A stretch of 10,415 nucleotides of DNA from Nephromyces sp. MM_2019. Taxonomy: Eukaryota > Apicomplexa > Aconoidasida > Nephromycida. The translations under genes were made by a program, and so were the position numbers. The notes under the pieces were generated by a model that ran no database searches, had not been told where the DNA came from, and was given only the letters and a program-made list of their open reading frames with translations. Numbering within the stretch: position 1 is the stretch's first letter; every line of letters begins with the position of its first letter. Positions 1-8,343 of the stretch are shown here, in pieces. The stretch covers positions 1,820 through 12,234 of the forward strand of contig JADHZB010001269.1 of NCBI GenBank assembly GCA_015657535.1, given 5' to 3'.

Positions 1-1032
1 CACACACACAAAACTGAAACATCCCACACACACAAAACTGAAACATCCCACACACTTTGCGGGTGTACGTATACCCCCCAAAATATCTTCCGGTCAATCA
101 CCTAGCAAAACTTACAGACAACCCGTTGTGAAAGCATCATTCCGCTTCAAGGTAGCGCAGAGATATAACTAATGCGTGAATGATGCGTTGATGCTACAGT
201 AACATCTTCACTTCAAGTAGCAAGTCTTTAAACACACACACATAGGAAGCTGCTTATCAACAGACACAGCCGCATCGAAAGGCTAAATAAAGGCCAGTAC
301 AGTAAGAAACAATTAACGTGATAGATTTTAGGGCAAAAGAAACATTTTACAAGTAATTCATGAGAAGGGACGCATATACATACACACACATTCACATTCA
401 TAAAAATTAAGCTTTTTGAGATATAAAAGAACAGTTACATTAGCACCTATATACCTAGAGCACACACACACATACACGTACACACCGCACACAGAGTTGC
501 ATGTATACAGTCAAAAAGAGCGGTAAACACACAAGTATGAGCACAGTGATACTTATGTATATCCAATGCAATGTATCCACACAGGCCCAGTAATAAGTTA
601 AAAAAGCAACTAAGAAGTTGCAAAGGTTAAACAGGTCCTCCACACAGAGTGCATATTATCTAGGGTAACTTCTCAAAGCAAAGCAATCGAAGCTGTGTGC
701 GAGAATCAAGGGGGGGGAGTACGACTTCCATCTGCACATACATGCGTGTGCACAAATGCTACTGAAACCTAGCTCTATGCACCGTGTGTGAGCACCGCAC
801 GTGTTACTAACAGTCTCCAGAAGTAGCGTGAATGAGCACAATCAACACATAATTCTGCATAGGGGGAGGAGTGTGTGTGCCTTGGGCCTTTACACAACGA
901 ATAACCACCAGAAACCAGGGTTTACAGATATATCAACTTATCCACGCAGAATCGTGCTTGCGGGTGCTCTCTCAAAGAGGTAGGCCCGTAGTCAGTCTTC
1001 TACTAGCAGTCTTTTGTGTGTACCACCCTTCA
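1..1032. other. Left flank: CA-rich, no secure gene; contains Hip 3' flank
   Basis: Downstream of the Hip stop. The plus strand has many CA runs (around 230-242, 380-400, 460-490), the same composition as Hip introns, so this may be 3' UTR or intron of a further minus-strand unit. No canonical AATAAA was found on the minus strand between 400 and 1032. One weak exon-like piece lies on the minus strand at 168-116 (acceptor CATTAG, donor GTAAGT, 17 codons open), too short to call. Confidence 0.5.
3..50. repeat. Two perfect 24-bp direct repeats
   Basis: The units at 3-26 and 27-50 are identical: a CA run followed by aaaactgaaacatccca. A third unit starts with CACAC at 51 and then diverges. The array may extend leftwards outside the window. 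Confidence 0.95.
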
Positions 1033-1095
1033 CTATGGTCGATTTTGTGCTTGAGCATTCTTGAAGATCTCCTGAATTTGTGGATTGTTGGCAAA
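1033..1095 (-). CDS. ST13: Hip exon 10: C-terminus and stop
   Basis: It encodes residues 425-444 and [23 protein letters not shown]. The acceptor is CCTATAG|TTT. The Asn-Pro motif and amphipathic helix complete the STI1/DP-like domain. The tail is shorter than in animal Hip and lacks the NPKVMNLI-type ending. Confidence 0.85.
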   Translation of the reverse strand, partial: FANNPQIQEIFKNAQAQNRP

Positions 1096-4000
1096 CTATA
1101 GGAACACACATGCAAAAAGAGCTCAGTGTGAGTAAAAAGGCTCAGAAGATATCAAATATAAACACACACACACCCTCAAAAGGTCCATTTAATTATACAG
1201 AGGCAAAAGTTATCGCAGAAAAAAGCAGATCACACAAGAACACCTGGGGCAAAAGGTGGATGCCCCCCAGTAGTGCGCATACACCGAGAACAAGCCATAA
1301 CATTCCAAAAAATAGATCAGCATACTTCATTGCACTCAAGCGCAACACACAAAGTAGTAAAATCCAATTCTCAAGAGAAACAGTGATACTGTTAACACAT
1401 ACCTGAGCCATCATTGAAGGATCAGATAGCAGATTCTTCATCTGAAAATTCACACACAAAAAAAAACACACTTTTTCATCGCGGAGAGCTCTGAAATCGC
1501 AGCTATTACTGCTGCATATATAGTGAATACGGAAGGGTTGGGGAAATGGATGGAATGTATCAACCTGTAGAGAATTAGTGGGTGGAACCTCGAAGGCATT
1601 AGCTAAATCGCAAAAAAAAACAAATATATCCACAATCGCAAATATATATACTAAACAAGAGTGTACATACAGCCACTATCATAAACTAAAAGAGTACGTA
1701 TACATCCAATATCGCACAGACATCCAAAAAAAGTGCATATATAGCCAGTGTCACACACATTGAGTGTGCGTACATTCCAAAGATGAGCCACAAGCTTACC
1801 GCAGGGTCCTTCATAATATTCCCAAACATTTCTGCAAAGTTCTCGCCACCTCCTCCAGGCATACCTCCAGGCATACCTCCAGGCATACCTCCGGGCATAC
1901 CTCCAGGCATACCTCCGGGCATACCTCCAGGCATACCTCCAGGCATACCTCCAGGCATACCTCCGGGCATACCTCCAGGCATACCTCCAGGCATACCTCC
2001 GGGCATACCTCCGGGCATACCTCCGGGCATACCTCCGGGCATACCTCCGGGCATACCTCCAGGCATACCTCCAGGCATACCTCCAGGCATACCTCCGGGC
2101 ATACCTCCAGGCATGCCACCATAGAAAACTACACACAAAAAACAAGTTTTTCTGCTTTGAAAGCAAACCTCCCACAAAAACACGCACACACCAGAGAGAA
2201 TCAAAGCTGCACAAAAGAAGATGCTTTAGCAACGCAAAAGAATGTCATTGGGAGTGGAAAGGTAGAATGTATCGTATTAGAGCATGAAAGTTGATTTGCA
2301 TTATACGCTTTCTTCCCTTAAAACCTTTTGGTTTACAGAAGCTCTACATTGTTCATGTGTCGCACATAATCCTCAACTTCACCGTATAATTTATCTTCAT
2401 CTTTTATCTTAGTAACTATCATCAGCTTCCTCTACATGTTATTCATCTTCATCTTCTTCGAATTCATCATTTTCTCGGGAATAATTGCAAAAAAGTCAGA
2501 GCAAATGCATTCTTCTCTAATTGAACGGAGAGAGGATATAAAAGAAGCACAACAACACACGATGTTTAACACAAGCGTTTATGCACTCACACACAAAGGG
2601 GGGGGGGGGCATGCATTCATACTAACACACACATATACACAAATCACAAACACAACACACACACTGCGACATACTATGGACATCACACAAAGATAAACAA
2701 GTACATGCACATAATGCACAGATATACATATACAATTCGCGCACACATAAATTAGAAATACAAAGACATACACAAGCAGCAAAAATGACAGTGGCACTAC
2801 AAACAAGCATATCAGCACAACACACATAAGCACAACACACATAAGCACATCAAGCACCATGCAAACAGCACACACACAGATTCACCGTAAGCATAAAACT
2901 AGCTAGTAGTGTGAAAAAGCTTACAGTCATCATCTTCTTCCTTTTTCTTCTCTTCTTCATATCGACGTCTCGCTTCAGCTCTCGCCTGCTCAACCTCCTT
3001 TATCCGCTGTTTTCTCTGTTTCTGCAGAACAAACAGCGTTAAAAGCGAAGAACACAACTTTTGATGGCACCACACCAACTATCCATGAGGTTAGACATGC
3101 GAACTTAGTGTATGTACGCCTATATAAACAGCGTGTGCATCTAAAGCTCCAAAAGTAATGTAGTCGTAGAAACCATCAAACCAATCAAAAGTAGAGAACT
3201 CTATACTTATTTAACACAAAGCACATACAAGGTAAGCACATATAAAGCGGACACACAGCAGAGAAAGATACATCAAATTCGCAGAAAGCATACACACACA
3301 AGGCAAATAACACATAGAGCACAAATAAAACACATACAGACACAAAATACAGACAAACACACGAAACACATATACATACATATGTTCAAACACTCCTAAA
3401 TGTGTAAACAAACTTAGACCCACACACTTTCTAATCAATAAGACAACGCAGCGTTCAACCTGCGTGAAGCATGAGTGTACATACACTACGTACCTCCGCT
3501 GCTCTTCTCTCAATCGCTCTCTCTCTCTCTTGTATCATATTGTACCGCTCATTCACCTGTTTTTGGAGCTCCCAAAGATCTTCATCATAATCCAACTGAA
3601 CGAAAGCACATAAGCACACAAGATTGTCTTTGTTGAGAGTATGAATACTCCAGTACATATCCACCTTCTGCAGTTTCACACACCTCAAATACCCAACTCT
3701 GGCTGTGCGTACAGCGACGACAGGCTAGCCATGCACTTCAAGCATACAAACAACCACACCGCAGCACACACACGACCGAGCCCTTCAACGAGAAAAATAA
3801 GCCAAATAACTCCTAAAATCCCCTCCATCAGTGCACACACGACACGAAGTTGTGGAAACCTCTTGGACAAAAACCCTCCTTCCTCAGTGCACACACACAA
3901 TATCAAACCGTTATCTAATGGGAAAACCACTTATGCCTAAAACACTACAAAAAAGTACCTTTTGCCCTAGATTTAGGTTTTCAGAGGCTTCCTTATAATT

Positions 4001-6219
4001 TCCAAGAAATCTGATACAAAATATGAAAGCAACGCAAATACAAAGGAAAATATCACACACACAACGCACATGTTACACACACAGACTGCTAACGGGACTA
4101 AAAGCATCATAACGTACAATTTCAGCAAGCAGCCAGAATTCTAGCACAAAAAAAGTGCATAGTTTACACACACACTAACACAGTCATAAAGCGTAAGGCA
4201 CACACAGTACTACAGGAGCACGAAGCGGCACATAAAGATAGTCACAAAGAGGCGCACATACAGGCACATATATGCAGGCACATACATTCATCTACATATA
4301 CACACATACCTGAAAGCTTTACCCCTCAATTGAAGAGCCCTGGCATTATGAGGGTTAAGGGCAAGAGCAGCAGTACAATCCTGAATACAAGCAGAAGGTC
4401 TCTTCATCTTCAGCAATACATCAGCTCGCTTGGTATATAGAAGAGCACTGGGGTTTCCCATAGCTATTACTTCATTGTATAATGATAAGGCTCCCTCATT
4501 GTCTCCAGACTGCGCACATACAAACACACACGAAATATCGGATTAAGCAGTGCTGGTTTCGCACACACACATATACACACTGCAATAAGCAGCGCTGGTT
4601 CCGCATACACACACCACCCCAAACATCGTAACAATGCAGTGATAATATCAACCCAGGACACACTCAAAACACCATAAAAAGCAGGGCAAACCACACGCAC
4701 ACCTCAAACGCCATAACAAGCACTCCTAAATTCCAAACACACACACTCCCAACCCTAACAAACACCAAGTCCCGCAGAAAACGCATTCTTGCACTGTATC
4801 TAACCCACCCACACACATCACTAGAATGCCAACGAGTTCATATACACCAACCCCCCAATCCTCACACACACAAGGCTATTCAAGCCCGCATGATGGGGGG
4901 ATAAGACAATCTACCTGCACAAGCTCAGCTCCTCGCTGCTTCAAATCCGCAATCTTCTCGTAATCTTCATCGGTAAAGTCCTTATCCTCGCTAGGAGCGA
5001 GAGGAGGGAGTTCTTCAGCTTCAGGTTCTAAGTGCAGAGGATCATCCAGAGAGAAATCTGGAAGCTCTTCAATCTCTTCTTCTACCTCCTGCCCAAAACA
5101 GAAGAATAACTGAAAGTTTAAGAATCAGAAAAATCTCAACCACAAACTCTTTAACGAGGTGTACATATGCTCGAAAAGATAAGCTGACAGGGGCGTTATC
5201 TCAGTATGTGCGATAGTTCATACACACACAGACACTGACATTCACAGTATACGCATAAACATATATCAACACACAAATCCACTCACACATACCTACACAT
5301 ACACAAACATAAACTCATACCCACACACACATATAGCCACATACACACATCAACGCACACACACAGCAACACACTACTTTATCACCTCAGCGTTTTCACT
5401 AGCAAAATCATCTTTACAAGAGGATGTGGTGCTCTCATTTCTTGGAGCGTTTTCCTCCTTTCCAGAAGCTTCTTGGGTAGTTTTTTGGGTCTCTGCGGAA
5501 GCCTCTGAAGATGTGCTCTTCTTAGGCTCCGGCAGAGTCGCTCCTAAATCTGCTAAGTAGTCTTTGAAGAACTTCAAATCTTCATGATACAACACCTCTG
5601 GTTTTTGCTTGCACAGCTCAATGAACGTGCGAAGCTCTTGAACTGCAGATGTTATAGGTGTGTAAGAGGAGATAAGTATGAGAAATTTTGGAGCAGCACT
5701 CAGGGGTTTAGCACACACATGTATAGAGGTTCAGAGGATATACATACATGTATTGGGGTTCAGAGCACACACACATATAGGGGTTTCCAGCACAAATGAC
5801 AAAAAAGCAGCTTCAGCACACACATGAAGCACCCACACGATGCACACAAAACACTACCACACAAAAGCACACACAAGATGGAACTGTAACACACTTCAAC
5901 ACACACTGCTCAAGCAAAACACAACGCAAAAGCAAATAGCTCCAGGACCACACACAACACACGCATACGACCACGAACACAATACACAACCACAAATACC
6001 AACACATACACAAACATACTTCAGCACACACATCAATACAAGAAGCAGACGCACGCAAACACACCAACATAATAAATATACACACTCCAGCACACACACA
6101 CACCAAAACACATTAGAGCACACACACATACGCACAAATACAAACAAAACACACACAACATACACACACCCACAGAAAACCTGTTTACTCATCTCACCTT
6201 CCTTCGCCGGCAGCGCCAT
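1033..6219 (-). CDS. ST13: Hsp70-interacting protein Hip (ST13/FAM10 family), complete, 10 exons
   Basis: Cytosolic co-chaperone; in characterised relatives its TPR and charged regions bind the Hsp70 ATPase domain and stabilise the ADP-bound state. Coding exons in transcript order: 6219-6198, 5642-5386, 5088-4915, 4509-4310, 4010-3959, 3595-3494, 3021-2925, 2128-1800, 1441-1403, 1095-1033. They total 1335 nt, giving 444 residues plus TAG. All nine introns are GT..AG and all phases join. Domains: dimerisation segment about 8-45 ([24 protein letters not shown]); Ser/Thr and acidic linker 46-132; three TPRs about 137-240 ([42 protein letters not shown] split over exons, ending LDYDED as in other Hips); charged helix 241-301; 22 GGMP 305-392; STI1/DP-like end 393-444 with [13 protein letters not shown] and FANNPQ. 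An in-frame TGA at 6237-6235 supports the start. Family call is firm; exact ends of the smallest exons rest on splice motifs and phase. Confidence 0.95.
1096..1402 (-). other. Hip intron 9
   Basis: 307 bp, GTATGT...TATAG. It is less TG-rich than the others, with a TG run near 1162-1173. No RNA gene or second gene seen. Confidence 0.85.
1403..1441 (-). CDS. ST13: Hip exon 9: 39-nt STI1/DP-like microexon
   Basis: It encodes residues 412-424, [13 protein letters not shown], phase 0 at both ends. The acceptor is TTTCAG|ATG and the donor CAG|GTATGT. Joined to exon 8 it gives [17 protein letters not shown], with the paired Asp-Pro motifs expected in the C-terminal Hip/STI1 domain. Confidence 0.87.
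1442..1799 (-). other. Hip intron 8
   Basis: 358 bp, GTAAGC...TTTCAG. It holds a cryptic exon-like 38-nt segment at 1602-1565 flanked by AG and GT. Otherwise AT-rich with T runs on the sense strand. Confidence 0.85.
1800..2128 (-). CDS. ST13: Hip exon 8: GGMP repeat region and start of STI1/DP-like domain
   Basis: It encodes the last two bases of Phe302 and residues 303-411. The acceptor is GTGTAG|TT and the donor GCG|GTAAGC. After Phe-Tyr come 22 GGMP tetrapeptides, then [19 protein letters not shown], the beginning of the C-terminal domain. Other frames over the array are repetitive shadows. Confidence 0.95.
1857..2120 (-). repeat. 12-bp coding minisatellite, 22 copies (GGMP)n
   Basis: There are 22 head-to-tail 12-bp units; on the plus strand the unit is ggcatacctccR. 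The only variable position among the internal copies is the third base of the Pro codon: 13 copies have CCT and 9 have CCC. The copy nearest the N-terminus differs slightly in its Gly codons. Every change is silent, so the protein array is perfect. Confidence 0.97.
2129..2924 (-). other. Hip intron 7, the longest, with a 12-G run and a non-repetitive island
   Basis: 796 bp, GTAAGC...GTGTAG. Positions 2560-2880 are CA-rich on the plus strand, including a run of 12 G at 2598-2609 and a duplicated 15-mer (agcacaacacacata) near 2813-2842. Positions 2330-2480 are not CA-rich and carry two short minus-strand frames discussed in the findings. Confidence 0.85.
2925..3021 (-). CDS. ST13: Hip exon 7: highly charged helix
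   Basis: It encodes residues 270-301 plus one base of Phe302. The acceptor is CTGCAG|AAA and the donor GACT|GTAAGC. The product is Lys/Arg/Glu-rich ([20 protein letters not shown]) and ends in an acidic KKEEDDD run. Its length and charge match the segment between TPRs and Gly/Met/Pro repeats in other Hips. Confidence 0.9.
3022..3493 (-). other. Hip intron 6
   Basis: 472 bp, GTACGT...CTGCAG. Positions 3220-3430 are strongly CA-rich on the plus strand. The minus-strand reading through it is Cys/Val-rich low complexity. No other gene seen. Confidence 0.85.
3494..3595 (-). CDS. ST13: Hip exon 6: LDYDED motif and charged helix
   Basis: It encodes residues 236-269, 34 codons, phase 0. The acceptor is GTTCAG|TTG and the donor GAG|GTACGT. 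It opens with [14 protein letters not shown], the post-TPR signature of Hip, and runs into an Arg/Glu-rich helix ([13 protein letters not shown]) typical of the charged region needed for Hsp70 contact. Confidence 0.93.
3596..3958 (-). other. Hip intron 5
   Basis: 363 bp, GTACTT...GTTCAG. Short CA runs, no recognised element. The open plus-strand frame across 3641-3940 is a composition artefact. Confidence 0.85.
3959..4010 (-). CDS. ST13: Hip exon 5: TPR3 core (52-nt exon)
   Basis: It encodes the last base of Arg218 and residues 219-235, [17 protein letters not shown]. The acceptor is TATCAG|A and the donor AAG|GTACTT. It bridges RGKAF of exon 4 to LDYDED of exon 6, which is what the family requires (RxLGxWEEAxxDLxLAxxLDYDED). 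Confidence 0.92.
4011..4309 (-). other. Hip intron 4
   Basis: 299 bp, GTATGT...TATCAG. CA-rich on the plus strand, especially near the donor (4200-4309). No other element seen. Confidence 0.85.
4310..4509 (-). CDS. ST13: Hip exon 4: TPR1 end, TPR2, TPR3 start
   Basis: It encodes residues 152-217 plus two bases of Arg218. The acceptor is GCGCAG|TCT and the donor TTTCAG|GTATGT. The sequence shows TPR spacing and key residues: [20 protein letters not shown], then [19 protein letters not shown], then [19 protein letters not shown]. This is the most conserved part of the protein and anchors the family assignment. Confidence 0.95.
4510..4914 (-). other. Hip intron 3 with a small spaced duplication
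   Basis: 405 bp, GTAGAT...GCGCAG. A segment reading aagcagYgctggttYcgca occurs at 4545 and again at 4587, 42 bp apart. The rest is CA- and C-rich on the plus strand. Confidence 0.8.
4915..5088 (-). CDS. ST13: Hip exon 3: acidic linker and start of first TPR
   Basis: It encodes residues 94-151, exactly 58 codons, phase 0 at both ends. The acceptor is GGGCAG|GAG and the donor CAG|GTAGAT. The first half is Glu/Asp/Pro-rich, like the acidic linker of other Hips. The second half ([19 protein letters not shown]) forms helix A of TPR1. Confidence 0.92.
5089..5385 (-). other. Hip intron 2
   Basis: 297 bp, GTGATA...GGGCAG. Positions 5220-5370 are almost pure CA/TA on the plus strand. No other element seen. 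Confidence 0.85.
5386..5642 (-). CDS. ST13: Hip exon 2: N-terminal dimerisation segment and Ser/Thr linker
   Basis: It encodes residues 9-93. The acceptor is CTGCAG|TT and the donor GAG|GTGATA. The segment [12 protein letters not shown]...[13 protein letters not shown] matches the Hip N-terminal domain, followed by a Pro-Glu-Pro-Lys junction and a Ser/Thr/Glu-rich linker. If intron 2 is retained, translation stops after three more codons. Confidence 0.93.
5643..6197 (-). other. Hip intron 1, strongly TG-rich in sense
   Basis: 555 bp, GTGAGA...CTGCAG. From 5815 to 6175 the plus strand is an almost continuous CA-rich tract. Positions 5700-5800 hold an imperfect repeat of gcacacacatgtataggggttcaga-like units. 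The long frames on both strands here are low-complexity shadows. Confidence 0.85.
5700..5795. repeat. Imperfect minisatellite, about three copies
   Basis: Three related stretches of roughly 30-45 bp combine a CACACA or ATACATACA core with tgtat/tatag and then gaggttcag or ggggttcag. Unit length and identity vary, so borders are approximate. Confidence 0.6.
6198..6219 (-). CDS. ST13: Hip exon 1 (start codon, residues 1-7 plus first base of codon 8)
   Basis: It encodes MALPAKE plus one base. The donor is G|GTGAGA at 6197. Reading through instead gives only intron-like Cys/Val-rich translation. The single trailing G joins TT at the exon 2 acceptor to make Val8, directly before the conserved QELRTF segment. 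An in-frame TGA five codons upstream excludes a longer start in this exon. Confidence 0.85.
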
Positions 6220-6447
6220 ATCAACCAGAAAACATCAAAATCGCCAATTGCTCAGCTATTTTTTCCTTTTTGAGGCATAAAAACGCCAACTTCCCTAAAA
6301 AAGCAGGAAATTTCACTAAAAAGCGAGATGGGAGGAGGGAGGCAAAAACAAAAAGCAGTTTTATTTAGAATTCAATGTATAGCCGCCTTCTTATGCAAAA
6401 AAGAGGGTGTAAAAGTGTAGTTTCTTGGGGAAGCGTGTTTGGAAGGA
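6220..6447. promoter_or_regulatory. Hip 5' flank, probable 5' UTR and promoter
   Basis: Immediately upstream of the Hip start. CA-richness ends sharply and the plus strand becomes A/T-rich with repeated A5-6 motifs: ccctaaaaaagc near 6295, cactaaaaagc near 6315 and gcaaaaaagagg near 6397. No clear TATA box or known protist promoter motif was recognised. If the plus-strand frame at 6448 is real, this would be a shared divergent promoter. Confidence 0.4.
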
Positions 6448-6579
6448 ATGCCGCGGTGTGTTGGCTGCTTGAAAAGAAGCGATCAGCGGGGGGGAAGCCG
6501 CGGGAGTTCGGTGGGGCAGCTTGGGCGTGTATGTGGGGAAACTTTTGAGGAAGTTGCAGAGTGTTGGATAGGAAGGCTG
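6448..6579 (+). CDS. Candidate first exon of a divergent gene, product unknown
   Basis: ATG at 6448 follows an in-frame TAG at 6418. Forty-four codons lead to a good donor, CTG|GTATGCGTG, at 6580. Read-through would stop at 6595-6597 after 49 residues. The start is MPRCVGCLKRSDQ, with a CxxC, then a Gly/Arg/Ser stretch and an acidic FEEVAE. The following GT-rich DNA looks like the sense strand of introns in this genome. No matching second exon was found and no family is recognised; a chance frame in GC-rich DNA is quite possible. Confidence 0.22.
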
Positions 6580-6600
6580 GTATGCGTGTGGGGGTGAGTG

Positions 6601-6670
6601 TGTCGGTGTGTGTCGGTGTGTGTCGGTGTGTGTCGGTGTGTGTCGGTGTGTGTCGGTGTGTGTTGGTGTG
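6601..6670 (+). repeat. 10-bp tandem repeat (tgtcggtgtg), seven units
   Basis: Six perfect decamers at 6601-6660 and a seventh with one C-to-T change at 6661-6670. They sit in a wider GT-rich stretch of about 6585-6730. Confidence 0.97.
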
Positions 6671-7480
6671 TGCGTGGTTGAGTTTGTACGGTGGTATGTG
6701 TATGACGCCCTTTGATGGTGTGTGTATTAGCAGTAGATAATTCTGCTTACTACTATAAACTTTGTATTTTGGATAAGATGAAATCTGAAGAATTTTGTAT
6801 CGAATTTCCGATAGTTTTATAGTTATATTCGGCGTATTTGTTTAGATAAGGAAGGATTAATTGGGAGTACGCAAGCATACTTAGTTTCCCTTCGGTTAGA
6901 TGCAACTGTGCATTTGACAAACTCACACAATTTGGCTTTCAGAATTATACTCAAACATTTGAGATAAACACACACACCCTAAATTTAGAGATGCACACAT
7001 ACCCATGACACAACTTGAGAGACACACACATTCATGCTGAAACTACGCACACACAACACTTCCCCCTCCATTTGCCTATCGCATACACCTCGTGAGCTGT
7101 AGATATTATACCTGCTCACTCCGCACACGCGTTGCTAACCATACTCAATCTGCCGCGCATTCAAAACGTTGCACACGCACATACACCGATACCGACGACA
7201 CACACCGAAGCACACATGCACACACACCGGCCTACGAACCCACACACGAATAACCCCACCCACACACGCATAACCCTACCCACATACATACCCCAACCCG
7301 CATACATACACCTATTGTCTGTCTAACACAGCAATCAATACAAGCCGGGGGGACTGCCTAGCTCCCCCGATTTGACAAAAACAACGCATTTGTGTGTGGG
7401 AAATGACTTTCTTTTTCATCCCCTACCCACACGATAAAAACCCCTAAAATGTCTAATTTAAATCTAAAAACACCCATTTT
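6671..7480. other. No secure gene: AT-rich segment then CA-rich segment
   Basis: Positions 6720-6950 are AT-rich and unique-looking. Positions 6960-7330 are CA-rich on the plus strand like Hip introns, perhaps a minus-strand untranslated or intronic region, but no flanking exon could be defined. The open plus-strand frame at 7132-7326 is Thr/His/Pro low complexity and is not called. Confidence 0.4.
7346..7369. other. Small GC inverted repeat
   Basis: cggggg at 7346-7351 pairs with cccccg at 7364-7369, extended by one G-U pair, around a 10-base loop. It lies at the end of the CA-rich stretch. It is not followed by the T tract of a Pol III or bacterial-type terminator (next bases are atttgac), so no function is assigned. 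Confidence 0.35.
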
Positions 7481-8250
7481 TCGCATTGCGTCTGTTTGAA
7501 GAAGAAGAGAATCGACACGTTAAAGAGGGTATAAACGGATATGAAACAGCACGAAGAATGCCCAATTTTGAGTTTTAAAGAGGTAAATTTCAGTTTTTTT
7601 CTTGAGCTGACGATAGGAAAGATGAAGAGGAGGGGGAAAAAGAGAAAATAACGTAAATTTTTCATTGTATATTCGCCAAAAAAAGACTGGAAAATTGAAA
7701 AATTTTCTGCTTCATAAGAATTATGTTCCACAGTAATTTTGGGTCCGATAACATTCTAGAGGATTTTTAGATGTTTTTTGAAGAAGAAGAGGGAAAATTA
7801 GCAGATTTTACATAATTTTATTGGAGGAAAATAGTTCCTGAGGTGTAGTTTTCAAGAAAATACGAGAAAAGTTTGGTTTTTTGGTGGTAAAAGGGATTAT
7901 GAGCAGAAGTGCCGGAGGGAGAGCTTTAAGGAGTTAAATTGGAGGGGAAAATATGGGGTTTTTTGGTGGAGGCGAGGGGAGGGGGTTGGAGAGGCGGAAA
8001 ATGTATGAGGAGGGTGGAGGTGGATATGAGGGGATGTCAGGGGATGGAAAGGGATCGAAGGGGGTGGAGAGGCGGGGCAAGCTTGTGATGTGGAAAAGAA
8101 GCTAAGAAGTAGAAGATGGTGAAGAGGATGATGAAAACCAGAGGAACCCAAAAAGACGAAGAACGATGAAGCTGCAGTCGGAGCTTGAGAGATTTTCTCT
8201 GTGAAGAGATACAATAGGGGGTTTGTGAAGATAACGATGAGGTAGTGTGT
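7481..8250 (+). other. Purine-rich stretch with dense G clusters, no gene called
   Basis: The plus strand is A/G-rich throughout. Positions 7960-8085 have many runs of three to five G separated by short gaps. The minus-strand frame at 8214-7897 is consequently Pro/Ser/His/Leu low complexity with no recognisable domain, so it is not annotated as a gene. It could be an untranslated leader or regulatory DNA. Confidence 0.4.
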
Positions 8251-8343
8251 GTGTGCTCACCTCATGAAATGTTTAGCGTCAAGAACTCTTTAAAGTACTC
8301 TGTGGAATTTTTATTCTCTTGGATAATTACTATTATACTTATG

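Noticed and set aside
1783..2124. Plus-strand (PPGI)n collagen-like frame and the RYAW/EVCL/HTSR frames
   Set aside because: They are the five shadow readings of the GGMP minisatellite; only the GGMP frame joins Hip exons on both sides in phase.
2436..2696. Plus-strand ORF starting [10 protein letters not shown]
   Set aside because: It lies in Hip intron 7 and is hydrophobic only because it reads the complement of acidic codons, then runs into CA repeats.
5813..6280. Long frames on both strands rich in Thr/His or Cys/Val
   Set aside because: They translate the CA-rich intron 1 of Hip; open because CA/TG repeats contain no stops in those frames.
7897..8214. Minus-strand 105-residue frame rich in Pro, Ser, His
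   Set aside because: It reads through a purine-rich tract on the opposite strand; low complexity and no domain.
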